Of a DNA stretch of 64,000 bases, positions 54,363 through 64,000 are shown in pieces. The stretch covers positions 2,153,001 through 2,217,000 of the forward strand of contig NW_027395276.1 in the NCBI RefSeq assembly GCF_027580225.2, given 5' to 3'. How positions within the stretch are numbered: position 1 is the first letter of the stretch; each line of letters starts with the position of its first letter. The notes below the pieces were generated by a model. That model searched no databases and was not told the DNA's origin. It saw only the letters and a list, made by a program, of their open reading frames with translations. The position numbers and the translations under genes are program-made. The DNA comes from Misgurnus anguillicaudatus. Lineage: Eukaryota > Chordata > Actinopteri > Cypriniformes > Cobitidae.

Positions 54363-55236
54363 TCGTGATGCACCGAATATTCTGCTACCAAAAGACTTTT
54401 ATCACCGAAACAACACGGTCGAAATGTTGTGATGACGCAAACAGAAACCGCGACCTGCACGTGCTTGTCTGAAGCAACATGTCTGCGGTGTGGATCTATT
54501 TAATCGCAAAAAGGCGCTAAAGTGAGCAGCTTTCTATGCCCTTCAAAGATCAGAACTCTTGATGTGTCAACTTTAGAGAGAGTTGCGCTACTGTGTCCCA
54601 TACTGTAGTCCATTAACATACATTTGGCGAATAGAGCAATAAAAAACGATGTAACGTTTGTATGTGTGCGCGGCGTTAAGGGCACTCAGTAGTGCATAAA
54701 CGGAGATGCGTTTCACAAAGCTGGCGAACATAAAATCTTTCTGTTCTTGACAGGGCACATACAAGCAAAATGATCTCCACAGTATTCTTTTTCTAATAAA
54801 AACATTTTTTTATGTCTTGTATAGATTACTGTCAGAAAGTCTGTGCTTATATTTGGTCTTAAAGAGACGGTAACCTCAGCTCTTAAGTCTGTGTCATTAA
54901 TGTTAATCAAACAACCAAAGACAAAGAAAAATCTGAAGCTCTAAAAAATAATAATTATTTTTTATAAATGTTTGCAATTTCTTTATTTGTTATTAGATTT
55001 TTCCACCCCCTTTTTGCTTATCCGAAAAAAAATATCTGATCCGTGCCTCAAAAACTGTAATGTGATCCGTGAGTTTTGTAATCCATCACACCCCTAGTAA
55101 AGTTAGGACACACTGATAGCCATAAATGCAATGGTACACATAATTGGCATAATAATTTCTTTCGGTGTTTCGGTTTTCGGCCTTGGTTCCCTCTTTTTCG
55201 GTTTCGGGCAAGAATTTTCATTTCGGTGCATCCCTA
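54363..55236. mobile_element. Non-autonomous hAT element, copy 2 (874 bp, opposite orientation to copy 1)
   Basis: The ends are TCGTGATGCACCGAATATTC and TTTCGGTGCATCCCTA. Read in reverse it is collinear with 357-1790 over both sides, including the internal TAGGGGTGTGATGGATTA terminus-like motif and AGAAAAAGAATACTGTGGAG. It lacks the ~450-bp CpG-rich block present in copy 1. The flanks are T-rich, so the 8-bp duplication cannot be read reliably. Confidence 0.87.
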
Positions 55237-55451
55237 TTTTTTTTACAGGGTAACGTTAAAACAAACATAAAAACATGCAAAATAAAAAAACCCATATTGC
55301 TTACTGTTAGTATATGCATTAATAAAGTAAAAAAATACAACCTCATTGTAAAGTGTTAACAAATGTTTATGCACATTTTGGCAATAACGGTTGGTCATTT
55401 GGATACAGTATTGGCACACAAAATTTGCTTACTACACAGCATACAGTACAT

Positions 55452-56355
55452 GGGTGATTCTCACGAAACCATTGAAACACCACGGCACTAATGATTTTAG
55501 CTTTAAAATGTGTAATATAGTAACATTAAAAAGCATCAGAATTAACACAATACTGTGTTCTACCTTGCACAATGTGTGATTTCAACATAAGAATTTATAA
55601 TTGGAAATTTTATCTCATTTTCTGCTGAAATTCTCATTACCGCAATGTGTTCGGCTGTGTTTGAACATGCGTTATGTTGTAATTTAATCAAATTAACACA
55701 AAAATATTAAGAAAAAAAAATGGATGTTTTGCTAGACTACTTTAGATGACAGAAAAAATATTTACTGAATATTCATGTATAATAATAATGAAGAAAAATT
55801 AGGAAAATGATGTGTCCATGCCTGATGTTCTCATCCTCCGCAACACTTTTTGAGAACAGTTTAAGCACACATACAGAATTGTAATAAAGTTTGATTTTGA
55901 GTGACCAAGCACATGGACCAGTTACTTCAAGATGGCTACCAGGTAAGATCATTTTTTTTACAGTTAATTTGAAATATTGTCTTGTCAGAATGCTTACACG
56001 ACATTTTGATTATCATTACCGCAACAGATGCTTATTAAATGTTAATTTAATTAATAGAAGCATAATACTTTGATTTTAAATGCATGTGCAGAATCTCCAA
56101 ATTATGTTCTTTCAGGTTTGTCATGTCATTTTGAAAATATGTCAGTGTTGATGTTTTCTGACTGTTGCGGTAATGAGATTTTTTAGGACTCATTTTTAAA
56201 TTAGTGTTAAATGATAAGTAAAAGTTTTTAAATTAATGTTCCCATTTACTCCAGACTTTGTTTTTCAATGTCTGGTGGGAAAAAAAGTAAATGTAAGCAA
56301 TTTTTACATTTTCATGCTTGACATTTTTAAAACCAAGTTTTCGTGAGAATCACCC
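55452..56355 (+). mobile_element. GGGTGATTCTCACGAAA element, copy C (904 bp, TSD ACAT)
   Basis: The ends GGGTGATTCTCACGAAA and TTTCGTGAGAATCACCC are flanked by ACAT at 55448-55451 and 56356-56359. ATTACCGCAA occurs at 55636-55645, 56015-56024 and, inverted, 56165-56174. This is the most complete of the three copies. Short open frames inside have no transposase features. Confidence 0.93.
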
Positions 56356-56359
56356 ACAT

Positions 56360-58228
56360 ACTGCTAAGGGTAGTGTACTCTTTCGAATGAAGTCAGTATG
56401 AGTGTTATTGTTCACATCCGTGTATGTGGGTGGTTATGCCAGTGGAGTCCTTGGGCTGACCTCAGCACCACTGGGAGGATTTGAGACACAGACACCTCAT
56501 CAGGGATGCAGCAGAGCCACTGTCTACAGAAAGAGAGAGAGAGAGAAAAGAGAGGGGGGGACACTCTGTCCCAAAACCAAGTCAGCCGCATACATAGCCA
56601 ACCTTTAAGGTATTACAGGTGAACTCTGATGCAGAACGCTGTTGTACCATATAGGCTGCATAATTATAGCGCTTATCAGTTCACTAGGTTTTTTACAGAG
56701 AGAGAGAAGCAGTATTGGTTTACTCTCATCTAACCGCATTAGTAGGTGTCTCTTCAGTGCTGTTTGTTGATGTGTGTGTGTGTGTGTCTGGATGGGAGAG
56801 AGAAAGTAATCTGACACCAAAGCTTTCTGAGAGAGATGCATCCTGAATAGAAAAGTTCAGCTGGTGTATCAGGTCGAATCTGTACTTTGAATAAACACTC
56901 CTGCGGGAACGACACGCCAGTAAGCAGAATATTAAATGCAAATGAACTGAAGATGAATGTTTTCGAGTGAGTTGTGTGTCGCTTGACATCCTGCAGAGTG
57001 AATCACTGTGATTTCGTTGGTTGGCGTGACTTTAGGGAGGATGCTAAGAGCGCGTAACCTGAATAAATCCTGAAAGGGGTCAGAATGATTCAGGAAGGAA
57101 ATAAAACCAGTGACACAACTTCATTTTATATGCCAATGTCATCTCTTTATTGCACAACAAGTTATCATTTGTAAGGAACGCTTTAACAACATTGTCACTG
57201 CTTTATCAGATTACTGAAAAAGACAAGGGTCATAATATTCAGTAGAGGGAGTCTTGGCGTATCACAGAGCCATTGAACTGTTGGATTCATAGTATAAATA
57301 TATCAGATACCAAGAACCACAGGCCTGTAATCGTATATCTTTCTATGACAGCGGTTCCTGCTAAATTCAAACCCCCTTTAATCCCAAAAGGATTCTATTG
57401 GCTGAAAAACCTTGGGTGTTTTATTGACCGCCATTTTATCTCCTAAAATATAACTTGTTGAACTATGTACTCTTACCCATTAAAATGCCTAAATTGTTGT
57501 TTTTCATGACATAGTAACTTGAAAGCTACAAATGGTCAAATTATATTTTTCTTTCTTTGTGCAAGCTTTCTAAAGCCAGGTTAAGTCTGTTTTTGAAGTG
57601 AATGTATGTGCACAGTTTAATGCACATCCTTGCAAAGTATAGTTTATTTGACTCGTACGTGTACACAGATGTTTGACGTTAGGCACATGCGCGTATGTGT
57701 TCAATGTACGCAGGGTTTCAAAAATCGGCGGTGTGTGTACAGTACTCTTCTGATGATGTAAATTGCGTCACACGCCCTGTAAGCAGACCCTTACGTACGC
57801 TTAAACATTGGACCATACTTCTGCCTAAAGCGTGCACGTTGTGTTGTATCAGTACTCGCAAACCTTTTGTGTGCTCAGTATTAGGCCCTGTGTTCACTGG
57901 AGCGTTTTTCCTGCGGCCGTCATGTTTTTGTTTCCAAAAACAACATCAGTGGCGTTTTTTTCTGAGGTGAAGCACAGAGAGTTGAAAAATATTTAACTTT
58001 GGGGGAAATGCTGAGGTCATCAATGTCACTTTTCACAACGACATTTTCTACAATCACAGTGAAGGAGGGGCGTGACAAATACCACACCAACCAACCGGCG
58101 CATCATGCATCAACTGATAAACAAAAGTATCATATCAACAAAAAGAAAAACACTGTGCCCACAGACGACATTCGGCAGCCTTTTATAAGCCACGTTTAAA
58201 TGGTCCTATCCTAAAATGAGGGAGCAAC
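56360..58228. other. Intergenic stretch with small GA and GT tracts
   Basis: GA-rich sequence lies at 56526-56556 and a GT run at 56771-56787. TGGAGCGTTTTTCCTGCGGC near 57898 may be a repeat scrap. No exon or complete element recognised in these 1.9 kb. Confidence 0.4.
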
Positions 58229-58229
58229 T

Positions 58230-58231
<2 letters not shown>

Positions 58232-58311
<80 letters not shown>
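58232..58311. repeat. (AT)n microsatellite, about 40 units
   Basis: Pure 80-bp AT dinucleotide tract. Confidence 0.97.
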
Positions 58312-58315
<4 letters not shown>

Positions 58316-58499
58316 TAGATGGCACATTGTCACCGAATATTAATGAACTCTAATGCGAAGATGACAGCGTAAATTACACACAACAACGCGTGACATGAGC
58401 TAATCCAATCAAGTTTGAAAATAGCTGCATTTTACCGCGCAGCATTTTGATTGGTCAATCTATCAATCAGACTAAGAAATCAACATTTTCTTACTTTAT

Positions 58500-58584
58500 T
58501 TTAAGCAATTGGAAATCTGAGGGGGCTGGACATGTAAATGGAGGGGCCAAGACCCACCCAGGCCCCCTCATGGCTACGCCCCTG
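58500..58584. mobile_element. hAT right end fragment (GGCTACGCCCCTG)
   Basis: GGGGGCTGG and GGCCCCCTCATGGCTACGCC, with the terminal CTACGCCCCTG, are the end of a CAGGGGCGTAGC-type hAT element, a relative of the 37136-37767 terminus. No left end was found. Confidence 0.55.
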
Positions 58585-58589
58585 GTGTA

Positions 58590-59640
58590 CACACCAAACG
58601 CGAATCTAACGATTTGCATGAGTACATTAAATACAAAGTCAATGCAAAGACGCGAATAGAAGCAAATAGACACAAACAGGCTTTAGAAAGCTTGCATGTC
58701 TTAACACAAAGAAAGAAAAATATAATTTGACCATTTGTAGCTTCTAATGTACTATAGACACGAATAGACACGAACTTGCACAATGCGATTGACTGTGTGT
58801 ACGCAGCATTAGAGGAGTTTAAGACAGGATATTAGCTTGACAGACAAGTGGCAAAACCCTTAAAGAAATCAAACGAGCCCGGTCTAATCATCTCGACTAT
58901 GTTGTTAGACTAAATAACCACCTTAGATTTGCTTAAATGCTTAATTATGATCGTATTTACATAATAAGCTACAATCGAATAATGCCAAAGGCCTTTTTAA
59001 TCAGGCATTACAAACAGCCACCCTAAAGGCTCAACGGTTGAGGGTCTTGGCACAAAACCACCATGGGTAATTGAGTTACATGCTGACTTTCGTGTTGAGC
59101 TTCTGTGGGGAGGTTCAAAAAAGTCCATCTCCTCTAAAGAGAAAATGTAAAGAAGTGGAACTGAAAAGGATGGAGCTATCACAATTATCACAACCCTCCG
59201 AAAGACAGAAAGGTCACAAGGAAATGAGAAAACATGAAACCATTATAGCTTAATGTCGGGGTTTGGGGCAAAAACAATTCTGGACCGGTGAGTGAAGAAG
59301 AGGGTGCCAGGAAACTGAGTTTGCTGCCAATTGGACCAAAACTGTTCTAGCCCAGTGCACCACATGTGACCTTCAAAGGGGACAGCTGACTAATATCTAC
59401 ACAATGAAGTGTGTGAGAGTGCATTCAGGGGAGAAGATCACACACCGCAAACAGTGATTAAGGCTTTGGGCCCTTGCAGAGAGTACATGTCGATGTTTAG
59501 TCTCACCATCAGTAGGGGTATAGCAGCAAAGCCACATCCAAGATCAAATAAGAACCATGATAAGTGCAGTATGAAGTATATAGATGGACACTTCTGTGAT
59601 GGGGATACCTTATTCTTAATTGAACTACATCAGTGTATTA
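58590..59640. other. Intergenic stretch with decayed coding-like patches
   Basis: One frame at 59356-59436 reads with a CxxC pair and an HSGEK word reminiscent of a C2H2 zinc-finger linker, but spacing is wrong and stops follow. No element termini were recognised before the Tc1-like element. Confidence 0.35.
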
Positions 59641-59643
59641 CTA

Positions 59644-60169
59644 CCGTATTGGCCAAAAGTAATGTCCGGAGGGGATATTTGGACAATTTTGGTTTTAATG
59701 ACTAAAGAGGTTTAAGTAAAGCATCAAAATATGAGTGTGGTACAAAATAAATAACACTAAACTTGGTTAATATTTGACAAAAAATATTTGTCTAAAGGGC
59801 AACCTATAGCTTATCATAAATAGTTTTTATTCTTATATGCAAAAATAAATAAATAATAAATAATAAAGCACAAGTTTTGACTACAGTTTTTTTCTAGTTT
59901 ATTGAAAAATAATAAAACATTTTGTGCTAATAATAAAATAAAATATCAAATTTTGGTCTTTTTTTGGCCACTGCAGTGTATCGGTCTATCACTATTGATT
60001 TACAGAGTTGTGCATAATATTATGTCAAAAACTCCTTTTTAAATCTGATCTTCAGTTTACACTCCAAGCTCAGCTATACAACATCCATAACAAATCTTTA
60101 ATATATCTTTATAAATATGTTGGTTGAAGGCATCTGTCCCAGGGCGGACATCACTTTTGGCCACTACTG
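59644..60169. mobile_element. Tc1/mariner-like deletion derivative (526 bp, TA flanks)
   Basis: The left CCGTATTGGCCAAAAGTAAT and right inverse of CAGTAGTGGCCAAAAGTGAT are terminal repeats continuing into GTCCGGAGGG and GTCCGCCC. TA lies on both sides. An extra terminus-like motif, TTTGGCCACTGCAGTGTA, occurs inside at about 59960-59980, which suggests recombination between two Tc1 ends or a nested solo end. The transposase is gone. Confidence 0.75.
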
Positions 60170-60229
60170 TACATAGCATAGTATGTATTGTGAATAAACA
60201 ATGCTGTGGTATCTAAAGATCATTTACAT

Positions 60230-61144
60230 CAGGTACAAATTGGTACCTCAAATTTGTATATCGTTTAGGTGCCAATTTGTACCTCTGTGGTACTTATATA
60301 CACCCTTTAGGTACAAAGTTGTATATCATTTAGGTGCCAATTTGTACCTCGAGGTACTTACATGCACCCTTTAGGTACAAAGTTGTATATCGTTTAGGTC
60401 CCAGTTTTGTTCCTTCGAGGTACTTATATGCAACCTTTAGGTACAAAGTTGTATATCGTTTAGGTGCCAATTTGTACCTCCGAGGTACTTATATACACCC
60501 TTTAGGTACAAAGTTGTATATCGTTTAGGTGCCAGTTTTGTTCCTTCGAGGTACTTATATGCAACCTTTAGAAGTTGTATATCTCTGTACCTAAAGGGTG
60601 CATTTAAGTACCTTTGAGGTACAAATTGGTACCTCAAATTTGTATATTGTTTAGGTGCCAATTTGTACCTCCAAGGTACTTATATACACCCTTTAGGTAC
60701 AAAGTTGTATATCGTTTAGGTGCCAATTTGTACCTCGAGGTACTTACATGCACCCTTTAGGTACAAAGTTGTATATCGTTTTGGTGCCAGTTTTGTTCCT
60801 TCGAGGTACTTATATGCAACCTTTAGGTACAAAGTTGTATATCTCTGTACTTAAAGGGTGCATATAAGTACCTTGGAGGTACAAATAGGTACCTCAAAGT
60901 TGTATATCGTTTAGGTGCCAATTTGTACCTCGGAGGTACCTATATGCACCCTTTAGGTACAAAGTTGTATATCGTTTAGGTGCCAGTTTGTACCTCGGAG
61001 GTACTAATATGCACCCTTTAGGTACAAAGTTGTACATCGTTTAGGTGCCAATTTTGTACCTCCGAGCTACTAATACGGACCCTTTAGGTACAAAGTTGTA
61101 TATCATTTAGGTGCCAGTTTTGTACCTCCGAGGTACTTATTTGC
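60230..61144. repeat. GTAC-rich minisatellite, ~65-bp unit, left block (about 14 units)
   Basis: Units contain GTACAAAGTTGTATATCGTT, TAGGTGCCAATTTGTACCTC and GAGGTACTTATATGCACCCT. Starts at 60311, 60375 and 60441 show a period of 64-66 bp. Each unit has internal inverted GGTAC/GTACC pairs. A few units are inverted (for example near 60590-60625 and 60850-60890). Confidence 0.93.
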
Positions 61145-61521
61145 TAGCCTGGCTCCGACCTCCTACGTGCTTCCGCTTAATTTTCATTTCGCTTCATTAC
61201 AACGTCTGGGACTGCTCTGTAGAGTTTCATTTTCTCCTGCAAAAATCTGCAGGTCCAATCAGCGAACAGAGGGGAGTGGCTAAGAACGATGACGTTGAGG
61301 TCGTGCGCCAGACACGTTATGGCCCTCCTCCCCACGGGGTTTGGGAAAAGTTTGATTCGTTAGCGATTGGTTATGGCAGATTCAGAGTGACTCTGGGCAG
61401 ATCCAATAGTTTTAAACTTCAACAGAGGACCCTCCTTAACGGAAGTAACGCTTTGCAATGGAGCGTGGCCAGACTCTGTACAAAAGAAATGAATGTATGA
61501 GAGTCTGGTTGGACCAGGCTA
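61145..61521. mobile_element. MITE with TAGCCTGG termini inserted in the satellite (377 bp)
   Basis: TAGCCTGGCTCCGACC at the left and GGTTGGACCAGGCTA at the right are inverted repeats. The satellite stops at the left edge and resumes in the same phase at ACTTATATGCACCC. A target duplication of TA or ACTTAT type is possible but ambiguous. The interior open frame (61111-61500) starts in the satellite and is not a gene. Confidence 0.8.
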
Positions 61522-61803
61522 CTTATATGCACCCTTTAGGTACCAAGTTGTATATTATTTAGGTGCCTGTTTGTACCCCTGAGGTACTTATATGCACCCT
61601 TAAGGTACAAAGTTGTATATCGTTTAGGTGCCAGTTTGTACCCCGTTGGTACGAATATGCACCCTTTAGGTACAAAGTTGTATATCGTTTAGGTGCCAAT
61701 TTGTACCTCCAAGGTACTCATATGCACCATTTAGGTACAAAGTTGTACTTTTTGAAAGCGTACCACCCCAATGACAACTTTTGTATCTTTTTCTGAGAAT
61801 GTA
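61522..61803. repeat. Minisatellite right block plus CACTA-type terminus
   Basis: About 3.5 more 65-bp units run to 61745. Then GCGTACCACCCCAATGACAA and TTTGTATCTTTTTCTGAGAA form the inverse of the terminus of the MITE at 32820-33028. The whole array thus looks like a CACTA MITE whose core has expanded. The left terminus is not seen near 60230. Confidence 0.8.
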
Positions 61804-62402
61804 CAATAAATTAAAAGTACCCATACAAGTACTTACATGCTGTGCATTAATCAGAACATAAACATAATTCATCTGGTCTACAAACGCAATTCATACAGGT
61901 TTGGACCAACATGAAGATGAATAATTTGTAAATAACACATGAAAACAGTGACACCTGAAGACCCGAAGCATACCAACCTGAGGACATAGCAGCACTAGCA
62001 TAGCCACATGAGAGGCTTAGCTGGGTTCGGGTCAGCAAAATCTGACACAAATCCGGATCCATTTAGTGTACTGCAGACGAGTCAAATGGCTAATCTGACG
62101 TTTCATTGAATCCAATTTAATTGGATGGCTTGCAAGAGTTTAGGGAAAATGACAGCGAGGCAGAAAATACTAAGACAGTAAGACAATATTGAGAAGAAAG
62201 ACAGGGACACCGTACTACAGATATATTTGCACTATCAAAGTCAGTTTGTTCTTGTTAAAACACTTTTTGATGCTACTTACACTTAGACAAAACTTGAAGG
62301 TCTCACATGAATATTCAAACAAAACCGTCATCTTTTTATTTTAAGATTGTGTCTCAAAACAGATTGATGCCTGTATGATAATGATAGAAAACAAAATAGG
62401 CG
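61804..62402. other. Intergenic stretch, nothing recognised
   Basis: About 0.6 kb without recognised repeats or coding signal. Confidence 0.4.
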
Positions 62403-62406
62403 TTCA

Positions 62407-62945
62407 AGGGCATCTATTATGCCCATTTTCACAAGATGTAATATAAGTCTTAGGTGTGCCCAGAATGTGTCTTTAAAGTTTCATCTCAAAATAACCTACA
62501 GATCATTTGTTATAGCATTTTCAACAAGCCCCTATTTGGGTGGGAGCAAAAACGCACTGTTTTCATGTGTGTACCTTTGAATGCAAATGAGCTAAAGCTC
62601 CTCACGCCTTTACCAACAGACAACAAGCACTTTTGGTCAAAAATAGATCTGATTAATACAGTCTGAGACAATATCTTTAGCCACATTAGCGCTGCTAACA
62701 AACACATTTAGAAAAGCTTTTAGGTAAAATTAACCAGTCAGTCAGTGGCTGTGGGCGGGGATTTGTTTGTGTGATGTCACATTGAGAGAATCAAAACAGC
62801 ATGTCTAATAAGACTGCTTTGGTTTAATGGGGATTAAAAAGAAGTAGAAGGTCGATTTTTTTATTGTGGTTGTTGTGTTCGCACACTGCCAACACACATT
62901 TATGTCCAAACACCTTGTAAAAATGGATTTCATAATAGGTGCCCT
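62407..62945. mobile_element. TTAA MITE with AGGGCATCTATTATG ends (539 bp)
   Basis: AGGGCATCTATTATG mirrors CATAATAGGTGCCCT with one mismatch. TTAA follows at 62946-62949; the left flank is TTCA, one base off. Termini resemble those of 2154-2701 and 52551-52785, so one transposase could have moved all three. No coding capacity. Confidence 0.85.
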
Positions 62946-62949
62946 TTAA

Positions 62950-63618
62950 AGGAACACGCCCACATTTTGGGAATTTAGCTTATTCACCGTATCCCCCAGA
63001 GTTAGATAAGTCCATACATACCTCTCTCATCTCCGTGCGTGCTGTAACTCTGTCTGACGCAGCCCCCGCTAGCTTAGCTTAGCACAAAGACTGGAAATGC
63101 ATGGCTCCAGCTAGTATACTGCTCCCAATAAGTGACAAAATAACGCGATCATTTTCCTATTTATGTGTTGTGATTTGTATAGTCAAACCGTGTACAAATA
63201 ACAAGGTGATATGAGACACAGCGATCTTTTAACAGTATACATACTGAGAACTATATTCTCTGAAGACGAAGCACTGCCGCATGGGCGGAGAATATACTTC
63301 GTCTTCAGAGAATATAGTTCTCAGTATGTATACTGTTAAAAGATCGCTGTGTCTCATATCACCTTGTTATTTGTACACGGTTTGACAATACAAATCACAA
63401 CACATAAATAGGAAAATGATCGCGTTATTTTGTCACTTATTGGGAGCAGTATACTAGCTGGAGCCATGCATTTCCAGTCTTTGTGCTAAGCTAAGCTAGC
63501 GGGGGCTACGTCAGACAGAGTTACAGCACGCACGGAGATGAGAGAGGTATGTATGGACTTATCTAACTCTGGGGGATACGGTGAATAAGCTAAATTCCCA
63601 AAATGTGGGCGTGTTCCT
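62950..63618. mobile_element. Near-perfect palindromic TTAA foldback element (669 bp)
   Basis: Arms 62950-63272 and 63298-63618 are inverted copies with only a few differences that I can see, around a 25-bp spacer (CACTGCCGCATGGGCGGAGA and five more bases). The tips are AGGAACACGCCC and GGGCGTGTTCCT. TTAA at 62946-62949 is shared with the neighbouring element, and TTAA follows at 63619-63622. There is no gene in it. Confidence 0.95.
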
Positions 63619-63622
63619 TTAA

Positions 63623-64000
63623 GGCTTTGCTGCTGTTTTACCCACTGACAGTGTTAAAAGAACAATTGTAATGCATCAGATACAAATTGAAAACAAGCAC
63701 TAAACCTGGTGAACCTCTTCAACTCTTCGCTGACTTTATACAATCCACATTCAGCGCCGACTTTGTTTTAGTATGGCCCAATTCCCACTTAACATGATTA
63801 AATGATCATTTCCAACATCTGGTGTCATTCAAAACAACATTTCACAAGTAAAATTCAATTTCTTGTTGACTTTAAACATCTCGGATACAGTGATAATAAA
63901 TTAGTAACCGACATGATTGACGTTTTCCTACAGTATATTTTGTAAGAGATATTGATGTCTTTCTAACATTGTAAGGTCATGCTTTACAAATAATCTATGG
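63623..64000. other. Intergenic flank, nothing recognised
   Basis: No element ends or coding signal before the window edge. Confidence 0.4.

Noticed and set aside
59356..59436. Possible C2H2 zinc finger (CxxC followed by an HSGEK word)
   Set aside because: Spacing between the second cysteine and the next ligand is 14 rather than 12, the first histidine position is a cysteine, and a stop follows soon after.
61111..61500. 129-codon frame within the satellite region
   Set aside because: It starts in the minisatellite and runs through a MITE with inverted ends; no family resemblance.
60230..61803. Regular repeats considered as a CRISPR array
   Set aside because: Units are contiguous with no variable spacers, contain internal inverted words, and the sequence is eukaryotic.

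Overview
The window looks like gene-poor nuclear DNA from a bony fish. The repeat spectrum points to a cyprinid or close relative: tRNA-derived SINEs of the DANA/V-SINE kind, CACTA-type MITEs beginning CACTGTAAAAA, many TTAA-flanked and hAT-type MITEs, an L2-clade LINE and long CA/GT/AT microsatellites. The organism call is inference from repeat types. I found no host protein-coding exon, tRNA, rRNA or CRISPR array I could defend. The only substantial open reading frame belongs to a retrotransposon.

Layout. 1-2.7 kb: a hAT end, a complete 1.4 kb hAT element (357-1790) and a TTAA MITE. 3.8-8.4 kb: SINE pieces, (GT)n and the first of three ~900 bp elements with unusual 4-bp target duplications (4825-5719). 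9.4-14.6 kb: a TTAA MITE (10039-10255) and a large foldback element (12074-13426) whose core is a 168-bp tandem array. 15-24 kb: a long (CA)n with a reverse SINE, then five hAT elements and a deeply nested repeat (20460-22590). 24.2-27.5 kb: CACTA-type MITEs, one split by a 5'-truncated L2 LINE with an intact reverse-transcriptase frame. 28.5-34.6 kb: hAT, a palindromic element with a 28-bp perfect hairpin, TTAA and CACTA MITEs, and the second 900-bp element. 36-45 kb: more hAT elements and LINE 3' tails. 46-56 kb: TTAA MITEs, several nested, SINE, hAT, CACTA MITEs and the third 900-bp element. 58-64 kb: (AT)n, a Tc1-like deletion derivative, a 65-bp GTAC-rich satellite that appears to be an expanded CACTA MITE, and two TTAA elements end to end, the second an almost perfect 669-bp palindrome.

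None of the DNA elements carries a recognisable transposase, so all look non-autonomous and would need enzymes made elsewhere. Many keep perfect target-site duplications, and nesting gives a relative insertion order at several loci. The stretches between repeats show no coding signal; possible regulatory content is limited to ZNF143-like motifs near 7.1 kb and 47.35 kb.
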